The notes beneath the pieces are model-generated. The model saw only the letters and a list, made by a program, of their open reading frames with translations. It had not been told where the DNA came from and did not search any database. A stretch of DNA of 64,000 nucleotides from Myxococcales bacterium (GTDB lineage: Bacteria; Myxococcota_A; Polyangia; Polyangiales; Polyangiaceae), in the NCBI GenBank assembly GCA_016794345.1, contig JAEUKE010000183.1:1-64000 (forward strand), written 5' to 3'. Of this stretch, positions 11,064 through 18,221 are shown piece by piece. A program made the position numbers and the translations under genes. Numbering within the stretch: position 1 is the first letter of the stretch; every line of letters starts with the position of its first letter.

Positions 11064-11666
11064 ATGGTCGCCGCCACGCCGCTCTTCCCCGTGCGCGCAC
11101 CCTCGGACGACGAGGAGCAGCGCGTCCTGCTCCACGACGTGCCTTGGGCTGCCTACGTGGTGCTTCGGGACGCGATCGAGAGCTCGGGCGTTCGGATGAC
11201 CTACCTCGAGGGGAAGCTTGAGATCATGAGCCCGTCACGCGCGCACGAGGTCGACAAGAAGCAGATCGCCCGCCTGCTCGAGCTCTTCTGCCTCGAGCGG
11301 GATATCCCCCTCTTCGGCTACGGGTCGACCACGTTCCGCAAAGAGGAGGGTGAGCGTGGCCTCGAGCCCGACGAATGTTACTGCCGCGGAGCGGACAAAC
11401 CCGTTCCCGACCTGGCGATCGAGGTGGTGAAGACGCGGGGCTCGATCGACAAGCTCGAGGTCTACCGCGGGCTCGGCGTGGCCGAGGTCTGGGTCTTCGA
11501 GGGCGGGGCGTTCCAGGTGCTCGTGCTGCGGGGCGACCGCTACGAACGTTCGCCCGTCAGCGCCGTGCTCCCCGAAGTCGACCTGCCCATGCTTGCTTCA
11601 TTCGCAGTCCGCGCCGATCAGCATGCTGCGCTGCGGGCGTTCCGCGACGCGCTACGGGGGGATTAG
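11064..11666 (+). CDS. Uma2 family (DUF820) endonuclease-like protein
   Basis: This is a member of the Uma2/DUF820 family, a PD-(D/E)XK-fold group of unknown biological role found in many copies in cyanobacteria and myxobacteria. In the 200-residue protein, YLEGKLEIMSP, then PDLAIEVVKTRGSIDKLEVYRGLGVAEVWVF, give the expected E...D..(I/V)EV...K pattern. The putative metal-binding residues are E (EGKLEIM), D (VPDLAIEV) and the downstream K (KLEVY). The start is ATG 11064, with TGCTACGCT about 10 bases upstream as a possible -10-like element, so the leader would be short. It stands alone between gcvP and a convergent outer-membrane-like gene. Confidence 0.85.
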   Translation: MVAATPLFPVRAPSDDEEQRVLLHDVPWAAYVVLRDAIESSGVRMTYLEGKLEIMSPSRAHEVDKKQIARLLELFCLERDIPLFGYGSTTFRKEEGERGLEPDECYCRGADKPVPDLAIEVVKTRGSIDKLEVYRGLGVAEVWVFEGGAFQVLVLRGDRYERSPVSAVLPEVDLPMLASFAVRADQHAALRAFRDALRGD

Positions 11667-11674
11667 GGGGGTGC

Positions 11675-12448
11675 TCACCACACCCGCCGCCCGAACCCGA
11701 CGCCGAGGCCCAGCTCCACGTTGACCATGAAGGTCACGGGCGGAGCGTCGGGCCCCGCGATCGGCGGCAAGCCTTCGTCGCGGACCCGGTACGCCGACTG
11801 CGCGAACGGCACCGAGAAAGTCGGTCGAATCCCGGCGAGCAGGGCGGCGCCGTCCTCTGTCGCACGAACTCCGAGCAAGAAGCCCACACGCGCGGCCGCG
11901 GTGTCGGTGTCGAGACAGGTCCGACGACCCGGTGCGCGGAGGATCTGCGCGATCGGTGGCCCCACCGGAGGCGGCACCGCGTCACCCGGCTGGGCCATGA
12001 AGCAGAACGACGACCGCACCCACCCGAGCCCCGCGCTCGGTTGAATCGTCAGCCACGAGGTCCGTGCGAGATCGTACCCTCCCTCGACGAAGAGCGAGCC
12101 GAGCGACAGCTCGCGTCTGCCTTCGCCATCGGAGACGGTCATGCCGTACGCGCCCGACACGCCGAGCACGGCCCCGTTGTAGCTCAGGGCGAGGCGCGCG
12201 CCGAGCTCACCCGTGAACGGATCGAGCGGCTCGTAGCCGGTGCTGACGAGCTGGCGGTTCCACTCGCTTCGCCGAGTCAACACCCCCATCCCGCTGTAGA
12301 GCGACAGCGCCGCGCCGTACGCCCAGTCCTCGTCCGCGATGGGCGAAGCGGGGGCGGCCACGGGGAGCTCCGGGGCGGACGTCGCGAGCGTGGTGGCCGG
12401 CGCGCCGATGGCGACGAGCGTCACTCCGATGATGCCCGCGGTGATCAT
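11675..12448 (-). CDS. Outer-membrane beta-barrel-like protein of unknown function
   Basis: The family is not recognised. The 257-residue protein has an N-terminal signal-like segment (MITAGIIGVTLVAIGAPATTLATSA). It continues with alternating aromatic/glycine-rich strands (ELGARLALSYNGAVLGVSG, SLFVEGGYDLARTSWLTIQP, GFLLGVRATEDGAALLAGIR) and ends on VNVELGLGVGFGRRVW, an aromatic-terminated final strand as in beta-barrels. Two Cys residues could form a disulfide. The start codon overlaps the 3' end of the ferritin-like gene by 4 bp (ATGA), so the two are translationally coupled and may work together. An envelope location is inferred. Confidence 0.6.
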   Translation of the reverse strand: MITAGIIGVTLVAIGAPATTLATSAPELPVAAPASPIADEDWAYGAALSLYSGMGVLTRRSEWNRQLVSTGYEPLDPFTGELGARLALSYNGAVLGVSGAYGMTVSDGEGRRELSLGSLFVEGGYDLARTSWLTIQPSAGLGWVRSSFCFMAQPGDAVPPPVGPPIAQILRAPGRRTCLDTDTAAARVGFLLGVRATEDGAALLAGIRPTFSVPFAQSAYRVRDEGLPPIAGPDAPPVTFMVNVELGLGVGFGRRVW

Positions 12449-13434
12449 GACAGCACCGCTCTGGCGATCGGTGCGACGACCTCTCGCCAGACCGCCGCGG
12501 AGCCGGAGGCAGAGCCCATGCGTGTCTCCGCGCGGCGCAGCGCCTCGTCGATGCCGGCTCGCACGGCGCCCGAGCGATCATTCGAGGCCAGCCAGCCGAG
12601 CGCGGCGAAGCCCAGCGCGGCGTGGCGGATCTCGTCGCGAGCCAGGCGTTCGAGCGCGCGCCGCGCGGGGATCTCTGCTTCGCGGCTCGCGAGATCGATG
12701 AGCTCGACCACGCCCAGCGTCTCCTCGACGCACCCCTCGTGGACCAGCCGCCGTGCGAGCTCGCTACGCGATGGGAGCTCGAGCGCGGCTCCGGTCACCG
12801 CGAGCGGGCCCGGACCGACCTCGCGTCCGTCGTATCCGGTCGCGAGCGCGAAGCAGAGCTCCGCGTGCGCCGTCTCTTCGAGCGAAGCTCGCTGCGCGGC
12901 GCGGACCAACGACGCAGGCGCGCCCAGCGCGAGGAGCTCGAGCGTGAACCGCGTGAACGAAGCGACCGCGGCGTGCTCGAGCAGACCGCGCTCGCGCCAT
13001 GCGGCCGCTCGCGCCGGATCGTGGCGCCGGGGCGCGCCTTGCTGCGCCGCTCGAGCCGCCCGCGACCAGCCACCCCCGGGAGCGAGCGTGGCACGGACGC
13101 TCCGTCCGCCGATGACGAGCGGCCGGCCGAAGCCGCGCGGAGCGTCGCACTCGTCCACGGTGCTCTCGTGGGTGTAGCAGCACTCGGTCGGCGCCACGTA
13201 GGTGCGGTCGCCCACGCGGTACTCGCGCTCCGGATAGACGGCCGAGGAGACGATGTCGTCGATCGCGAGCCGCTCTTCGGCCTCTTCGAACGTCGGGCAC
13301 TCGAGCTCCCCCGGTTCGAGGGTCAGGCACGCCTCGGCGGTGACGAAGCGCGTCTCGCAGCAACCGGAGAGCGCGGAGCCGAGCACGGCCGCGCCCAGGA
13401 TTCGATCACGAAGGAAAGCCAGCTTCGTAGGCAT
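12445..13434 (-). CDS. Ferritin-like domain lipoprotein
   Basis: From ATG 13434 the 329-residue product starts with a signal peptide and a lipobox (SALSGC, Cys near residue 24). A Cys-containing ~100-residue N-domain follows (several Cys: CCETRF, CLTL, ECPT, ECCYTH, ECDA). The C-terminal half is a helical ferritin-like bundle with paired metal-ligand motifs: EHAAVASF, EETAHAE, EGCVEET and RDEIRHAALGF. These EXXH-type pairs are what is expected for a di-iron site, but the reaction is unknown. Similar proteins are common in myxobacteria. It overlaps the outer-membrane-like gene by 4 bp. The 13435-13613 gap upstream holds no gene; it contains a 12-bp palindrome GCGGATATCCGC at 13496-13507. Confidence 0.75.
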   Translation of the reverse strand: MPTKLAFLRDRILGAAVLGSALSGCCETRFVTAEACLTLEPGELECPTFEEAEERLAIDDIVSSAVYPEREYRVGDRTYVAPTECCYTHESTVDECDAPRGFGRPLVIGGRSVRATLAPGGGWSRAARAAQQGAPRRHDPARAAAWRERGLLEHAAVASFTRFTLELLALGAPASLVRAAQRASLEETAHAELCFALATGYDGREVGPGPLAVTGAALELPSRSELARRLVHEGCVEETLGVVELIDLASREAEIPARRALERLARDEIRHAALGFAALGWLASNDRSGAVRAGIDEALRRAETRMGSASGSAAVWREVVAPIARAVLS

Positions 13435-13613
13435 GCAAGCCCGTGTCAGCAAGCGGCGGACCCATCGGTACCCCCGCGCACAGCGAGCCACGGCCGCGGA
13501 TATCCGCTGCGCAGCGTCGTTCACGGCGGGCCGTTCGAGCCTCCCGGTTCACACGCTGTGCCCGATCAGAGCCAGTTCCGCCGGTATGGAGCGATGATGC
13601 GTACGGCTCCAGC

Positions 13614-15878
13614 CTACGCAGCCAGCTGAGCCAATCTCTCGAGCGCGCGCTCGGCCGCCGGTCTGGAGCAGGAGAGCCAGCCGGCGACGGCGCCGGCGTC
13701 CGGCGGCTCCTCCGCGCGGGCGATGCGCCCGACGATCCGCTCGAGGATGTCGGCGCGAACGGCGAGCGGGCCGAGCGGCAGGTAGCCGACGGCCGCGTAG
13801 AGCTCGGGCAAGACGGCCGGGCTCGCCGGGATCGAGACCTCGCGCCCGGTCGGCCATCGGACGGCGGGCCGCGGCGTGCCCGGGGTCGAGGCGCCCGCGA
13901 GCGTGCAGGCCGCGAACGCCACGCGCTTGGCCACCACGTCCGGCTTGAGGAGCTTGGGCACGTAGAGCGCGGCGCGCCCGAGGACCACGCCGGCTGCGGC
14001 GAACGCCGCGCGATCTTCGTCGGTGAGCGCCGCGAGCTGCTCGGTCGCGGCCCCTGCCGCCGCGCTCCCGAGGCCACGGGCGATCAGGTGCGCCACGCCG
14101 CGTCCGGCCGGCGAGAGCCCCTCGAGATCGCGCAGGAAGCCTCCGAGATCGCTGCCGAGGTCCCGCGCGAACGCGACCAATCGACGCGCAAGCCGGAGCC
14201 GCGCGCCGGGCTCGACGTCGAGGGTGACGGCGACCTCGGGCAGCTCCACCGAGCGCCCCGGCTTGAGCCGGCCCACGGTGAAGCCGTCGCACGACACCGC
14301 GCCGCTCGCGTCGACGGAGAAGCGATGATGCTCGGCCTCGATGATGCGCTCCACTTGCGGACCGGTGGAGGAGACCGCCGGCTCCGTGGTCGGGAGCTGC
14401 TCGCGTAGCGCGGCGAGCTTCGCGAAGGGCGAGCTCGGCGGCGCGGGGGGCGCCGCGCCGCTCGCGCTGCGCCGCTTCACCGCGACGAACCGCGCGACGA
14501 GGAGCTGGTGGAGCTTGTCGCTGATGCGATCTTCGATGTCGCGCGCGCGCTCGCTGAAGCGAGCCTTGTCGTCGAGCCAACGCTCCTGGTTGGCCGCGTA
14601 GCTCCACAGCCTGATCTCGGCCAGCCGATGCACGAGCGTGTCGACGTCGTCGCCGCCTCGCTCGATCCGCGCGAGCTCGCGCTCGGCCCAGTCGGCGTCG
14701 ATGCGACCGCGCGGCCCGGTGAGCTGGCGGTAGAGGGTCGCGAGCGTCTCGAGGTGATCCTCGAAGAGGAGCTTCTTGTAGTCCGGGACCGCGCACACCT
14801 CCCACAGGAGCTGGATCTGATCGCGGCTCGTCGCGCGCGCCGCGATGTCCGTCCGCTCGAGCAGCGCGGCGAGCGCGCGCTCGTCGTCCGCGGGCTCGAC
14901 GCGCCGCAGCCTCGGCGAGGGCGCGCCGACCCGGAGCGAGCCGAGCAGCGCGTCGACCGACGTGAAGTCGAGATCGGCGCTGCGCCAGAAGACGCGGTCG
15001 ATGCGCGGCAAGGCGTGGCTCTCCAGCGCGCGGGCGGCGCCGTCTCCGAGCGGCGGACAGGGTGAGAGCGTCCCGAACGTGCCGTCGCGGACGTAGCGGC
15101 CCGCCCGGCCGGCGATCTGCGACAGCTCGGAGATCTCGAGATCACGCGACTCGCGTCCGTCGAATTTGCGGAGATCGGCGAAGGCGACGTGGACCAGATC
15201 GAGGTTGAGGCCCATGCCGATCGCGTCGGTCGCCACGACGTGGTCGACCTCACCCGCCTGGTACATCGCGACCTGCGCGTTGCGCGCGCGCGGCGAGAGC
15301 GCGCCGAGGACGACCGCCGCGCCGCCCTTCTTCTCGCGGAGCCGGTCCGCGATCTCGTAGACGCGCGAGGCCGAAAACGCCACGACGGCGCTGCGGCGCG
15401 GCAGGGCCCCGAGCGAGCTCGGGCCGGCGTGTTTCAAGGTCGAGAGCCTCGGGCTCTTCGCGATCTTCGCATCGGGCACGAGATCCAGGAGGAGGGGCTG
15501 CATTGCCGGCGAGCCGAGGAACCAGGTCTCCGCGCGGCCGCGCGCATGCAGGAGCCGCTCGGTGAAGACGTGGCCTCGCTCGCGGTTGCTCGCGAGCTGC
15601 ACCTCGTCGATCGCGACGAAATCCACCGAACGGTCGGTCGGCATGGCCTCGACCGTCGCGATGAAGTAGCGCGCGCCCTTCGGGACGCGCTTCTCTTCGC
15701 CGGTGACGAGCGCGACGCGACCCTCCCCGCGCTCCGCGCTCACCTTGTCGTAGACCTCCCGCGCAAGGAGCCGGAGTGGCAGGCCCATCATGCCAGACGG
15801 ATGTTCGAGCATGCGCAGGATGGCCCGATGCGTCTTGCCCGTGTTCGTCGGGCCGAGCTGGAGGGTCGTGCTGCTCAT
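13614..15878 (-). CDS. Suv3-like superfamily 2 RNA/DNA helicase
   Basis: This resembles the Suv3 helicase of the mitochondrial RNA degradosome. From ATG 15878 the 754-residue product opens directly with Walker A (GPTNTGKTH, residues 9-17). Motif II follows as AIDEVQLASN (DEVQ rather than DEAD), then VVAFSASRVYEIADRL, VATDAIGMGLNLDL (motif V) and QIAGRAGRY (motif VI). These are the Suv3/DEVx hallmarks. The C-terminal ~350 residues form a helical region rich in Arg/Glu with a loose Ala/Pro linker. It may act in RNA turnover, but no exoribonuclease partner is in the window. It is divergent from the FIST gene, with 71 bp between the starts. Confidence 0.85.
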   Translation of the reverse strand: MSSTTLQLGPTNTGKTHRAILRMLEHPSGMMGLPLRLLAREVYDKVSAERGEGRVALVTGEEKRVPKGARYFIATVEAMPTDRSVDFVAIDEVQLASNRERGHVFTERLLHARGRAETWFLGSPAMQPLLLDLVPDAKIAKSPRLSTLKHAGPSSLGALPRRSAVVAFSASRVYEIADRLREKKGGAAVVLGALSPRARNAQVAMYQAGEVDHVVATDAIGMGLNLDLVHVAFADLRKFDGRESRDLEISELSQIAGRAGRYVRDGTFGTLSPCPPLGDGAARALESHALPRIDRVFWRSADLDFTSVDALLGSLRVGAPSPRLRRVEPADDERALAALLERTDIAARATSRDQIQLLWEVCAVPDYKKLLFEDHLETLATLYRQLTGPRGRIDADWAERELARIERGGDDVDTLVHRLAEIRLWSYAANQERWLDDKARFSERARDIEDRISDKLHQLLVARFVAVKRRSASGAAPPAPPSSPFAKLAALREQLPTTEPAVSSTGPQVERIIEAEHHRFSVDASGAVSCDGFTVGRLKPGRSVELPEVAVTLDVEPGARLRLARRLVAFARDLGSDLGGFLRDLEGLSPAGRGVAHLIARGLGSAAAGAATEQLAALTDEDRAAFAAAGVVLGRAALYVPKLLKPDVVAKRVAFAACTLAGASTPGTPRPAVRWPTGREVSIPASPAVLPELYAAVGYLPLGPLAVRADILERIVGRIARAEEPPDAGAVAGWLSCSRPAAERALERLAQLAA

Positions 15879-15949
15879 GTGACTCTCGTATGGTGCCGGC
15901 CCCGTTTCGGTTTGCAATAACGGAGAGACCGGCGTCTGATTGATGCATC

Positions 15950-17107
15950 GTGCCCCAAGTCGCGTCCATTCGTGCGTCTGCGATCACCGAGGCCGAGCTC
16001 GGCCAATTATCCAGGTCGCTCGACGGGCCGCCCGTGCTCGTCACGGCCTTCGCGTCGTCGTCGATCGATCTCGGCGCGGTGCTCTCGACCTTGAATGAGC
16101 GCTTCCGCGACGCAGTGGTGCTCGGCTCGAGCACGTCCGGCGAGTTCACCGAAGACGGCGATGGCAACGGGACCGTCGCGGTGTTTGCGCTCTCCGGCGA
16201 CTACCGCGTGTTCGCGGGCATGGCGGTCGGCCTCGCGGCGAGCCCCGAGCGCGCGGTGCAGGCCGCGCTGGAAGGTCAGCCCACCGCCGTCGCGGAGTTT
16301 CCGCACCGCACGAACATCGTCTTGCTCGACTCGCTCGCGGGCCACGGGGAAGAGGCCGCGCTGCTCGTCGCGGCCTCGATCGGCGACGTGCCCCTGGTGG
16401 GGGGCGCCGCCGGCGACGACCTCGCGATGAAGCAGACGGTGGTGGGCCTGGGTGCTCGGGCCGCGCCCGACGCAATCGTGGTCGCCTCCATCTACTCGCG
16501 CGAGCCGCTCGGCATCGGCGTCTGTCACGGGCACAAGCCGCTCACCGATCCGATCAGGGTCACGCGCGCCAACGGCAGCGTGGTGGAGGAGCTCGACGGG
16601 CGGCCGGCCTGGGACGTGTGGCGCGAGAAGACGGCAAGTCGCGCGCGAGAGCTGGGTCTCGACGCGGAGGCGAGCCCAGGCGCGTACCTCCTCCGATTCG
16701 AGGCCGGGCTGCGGATCGGGCACGAGTACAAGGTGCGCGCGCCGCTCTCACCCAAGCCCGGCGGCGGCATCCTGTTCGCGACGCCGGTGCTCGAGGGAAC
16801 GGTCTTCCGGATCATGGAGAGCGACCCGTCGGCGCAGGTGGAGAGCGCGGCTACGGCGGCGCGAGAGGCCCGCGAAGCGCTCGGGGGGAAGCCGGTCGAG
16901 GGCGCGCTCGTCTTCGACTGCATCTGTCGCAAGCTGATCTTGGGAGATCGATACGTCGACGCGCTGACCAGCGTGAGCGCCGAGCTGGGGAGCGTCCCGC
17001 TCGCGGGATTCGAGACGTATGGAGAGGTCGCCATGAACTCGGGGGACATGAGCGGCTTTCACAACACCACGACCGTGGTGCTGGCATTCCCCCGCCATGA
17101 CGATTGA
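15950..17107 (+). CDS. FIST domain sensor protein
   Basis: FIST_N and FIST_C domains together form a predicted small-ligand sensor, usually linked to signalling outputs. The 385-residue protein shows VVLGSSTSGEFTEDG and LVGGAAGDDLAMKQTVV (FIST_N), then ARANGSVVEELDGRPAWDVW-type and PLAGFETYGEVA (FIST_C). The final FHNTTTVVLAF is characteristic. It carries no output domain of its own. It has a GTG start at 15950, and its last 11 bp overlap the next gene, which indicates coupling to the module proteins that follow. The substrate is unknown. Confidence 0.88.
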   Translation: MPQVASIRASAITEAELGQLSRSLDGPPVLVTAFASSSIDLGAVLSTLNERFRDAVVLGSSTSGEFTEDGDGNGTVAVFALSGDYRVFAGMAVGLAASPERAVQAALEGQPTAVAEFPHRTNIVLLDSLAGHGEEAALLVAASIGDVPLVGGAAGDDLAMKQTVVGLGARAAPDAIVVASIYSREPLGIGVCHGHKPLTDPIRVTRANGSVVEELDGRPAWDVWREKTASRARELGLDAEASPGAYLLRFEAGLRIGHEYKVRAPLSPKPGGGILFATPVLEGTVFRIMESDPSAQVESAATAAREAREALGGKPVEGALVFDCICRKLILGDRYVDALTSVSAELGSVPLAGFETYGEVAMNSGDMSGFHNTTTVVLAFPRHDD

Positions 17108-17642
17108 GACCCTCGAGTCGCTCGTCCTCGCGCTGGCCGGTTCCGTGGGCGAGGAGCAGGCGCGCGAGATCGTGCGCCGCGAGGCGGCTCGCCTGGGGTT
17201 GAGCGCGAACCTCAACCCCGGTGAACGGCTCAAGCTGCTCCATGAGATCGAGTCCCTGTCCGGTCCCATCGGCCTCGCGGCGCGCCTGCTCGTGGTTCGG
17301 CTCGCGCGGAGCCGCGATCTGCCCGGCGCCTCGGGGGCTGCTTCTTCGACCCAGCTCGAGGCTGCGCGGCCGGCGCCCGCGAGCGCGGCGGGCGCTCGAG
17401 TCCCCGTGGCCGAGCTCGTCCAGCTCTTCTCGAAGTCGCTCGGTGAGATCGTCGCGTTCGATCTGGTCCGGAGCACGATGGCGCGGCTGGGGATCGTCGG
17501 CGACTCGCTCTCGCCCATCGAGGCCGAGACCATCCTCGACGCCATCGACGCGTCGGGGGGTGTCGCGGGGGCCGTCGCTCGCTTCGCGAAGGTCCGCTTT
17601 CTGCTCAAACTGAAGCGCGGGCCTACCGGAAGCAGACCGTAA
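17097..17642 (+). CDS. Unknown protein made of two copies of a ~62-residue helical module (paralogue 1)
   Basis: No known family is recognised. The 181 residues contain two related segments: about residues 4-65 (SVGEEQAREIVRREAARLGL ... GPIGLAARLLVVRLAR) and about 104-172 (SLGEIVAFDLVRSTMARLGI ... GGVAGAVARFAKVRFLLKLK). A Ser/Ala-rich linker joins them. Each module reads as three helices with the pattern LG-x-x-x-A-x-x-x-(V/L)-x(5-7)-LG, then L-x-x-x-E-x-x-x-(L/I)L, then G-x-x-(G/A)-x-(A/V)AR. The start overlaps the FIST stop by 11 bp, so its function is probably tied to FIST sensing. It has no Cys, no signal peptide and no membrane segment, so it is probably cytosolic. The high proportion of Arg and Glu suggests a protein-protein adaptor. 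Confidence 0.7.
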   Translation: MTIETLESLVLALAGSVGEEQAREIVRREAARLGLSANLNPGERLKLLHEIESLSGPIGLAARLLVVRLARSRDLPGASGAASSTQLEAARPAPASAAGARVPVAELVQLFSKSLGEIVAFDLVRSTMARLGIVGDSLSPIEAETILDAIDASGGVAGAVARFAKVRFLLKLKRGPTGSRP

Positions 17643-17708
17643 CACGCGCGCCCCTGGCTTCCGGGCCTCGTCCCGGGATAGCGTGTCGGGTTGGGGTCGA
17701 ATCGGACC

Positions 17709-18194
17709 ATGGATGTCTCGTCGCGGTCAGCAATCGCAGCGCTCCTGAGCTCTTCGCTGGGCTCGGAGGCCGCGCGCGCGGCGGTGGATCGCGAGGCTGC
17801 GGCGCTCGGATTCGGCAACGCGCTGACGACCCTCGAAGGGGTGGAGCTCCTGCACCGGCTCGAGAACGGGGGCGGGCCGGCCGGGCTGGCCGCGAGGATC
17901 GTGCTGCAACGGCTCGAGAGATCGACGAGCGGCCAGAGCTCCGGGCAGTTCCGCCCCTCTAGCATCCCCGAGGCGGCGATCCGCGTCGCGGAGGTCCAAC
18001 GCCTCCTGGCGGTGGGCCTCGGGGACAAGCGGGCGTACGACGTCTTGCATCAAGCGCTGGCGCTCCTCGGGCTCTCGGAGGACGAGCTCTCGAAGGCGGA
18101 CGCGGTGCGGGTCCTCGACGTGATCGAGGAGACGACACCCGCTGCCGCGGGCGTCGCGCGGTTCGCGAAGGTCCGGATTCACCTGAAGAGCTGA
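17709..18194 (+). CDS. Unknown two-module protein, paralogue 2 of the preceding gene
   Basis: This is the second member of the pair, 161 residues from ATG 17709. Module 1 (SLGSEAARAAVDREAAALGF ... GGPAGLAARIVLQRLER) aligns with module 1 of the previous gene. Module 2 (GLGDKRAYDVLHQALALLGL ... AGVARFAKVRIHLKS) aligns with module 2, including a shared VARFAKVR core near the C-terminus. The order 1-2/1-2 means the internal duplication came first and a whole-gene duplication followed. It is 66 bp downstream of paralogue 1 in the same orientation, and 27 bp before the cytochrome gene. No recognised domain is present; it is probably a cytosolic, all-helical protein. Confidence 0.68.
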   Translation: MDVSSRSAIAALLSSSLGSEAARAAVDREAAALGFGNALTTLEGVELLHRLENGGGPAGLAARIVLQRLERSTSGQSSGQFRPSSIPEAAIRVAEVQRLLAVGLGDKRAYDVLHQALALLGLSEDELSKADAVRVLDVIEETTPAAAGVARFAKVRIHLKS

Positions 18195-18221
18195 GCCGCC
18201 GTATCGGGTTAGAATCCGTCC

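Noticed and set aside
13496..13507. 12-bp palindrome GCGGATATCCGC in the gap before the ferritin-like gene
   Set aside because: It is a single short palindrome in GC-rich DNA with no second copy nearby. It could be an operator, but nothing supports it.
17680..17708. tRNA-like GGTCGAATC near the second module gene
   Set aside because: It resembles a T-loop, but no acceptor stem, anticodon arm or CCA-side pairing can be drawn around it.
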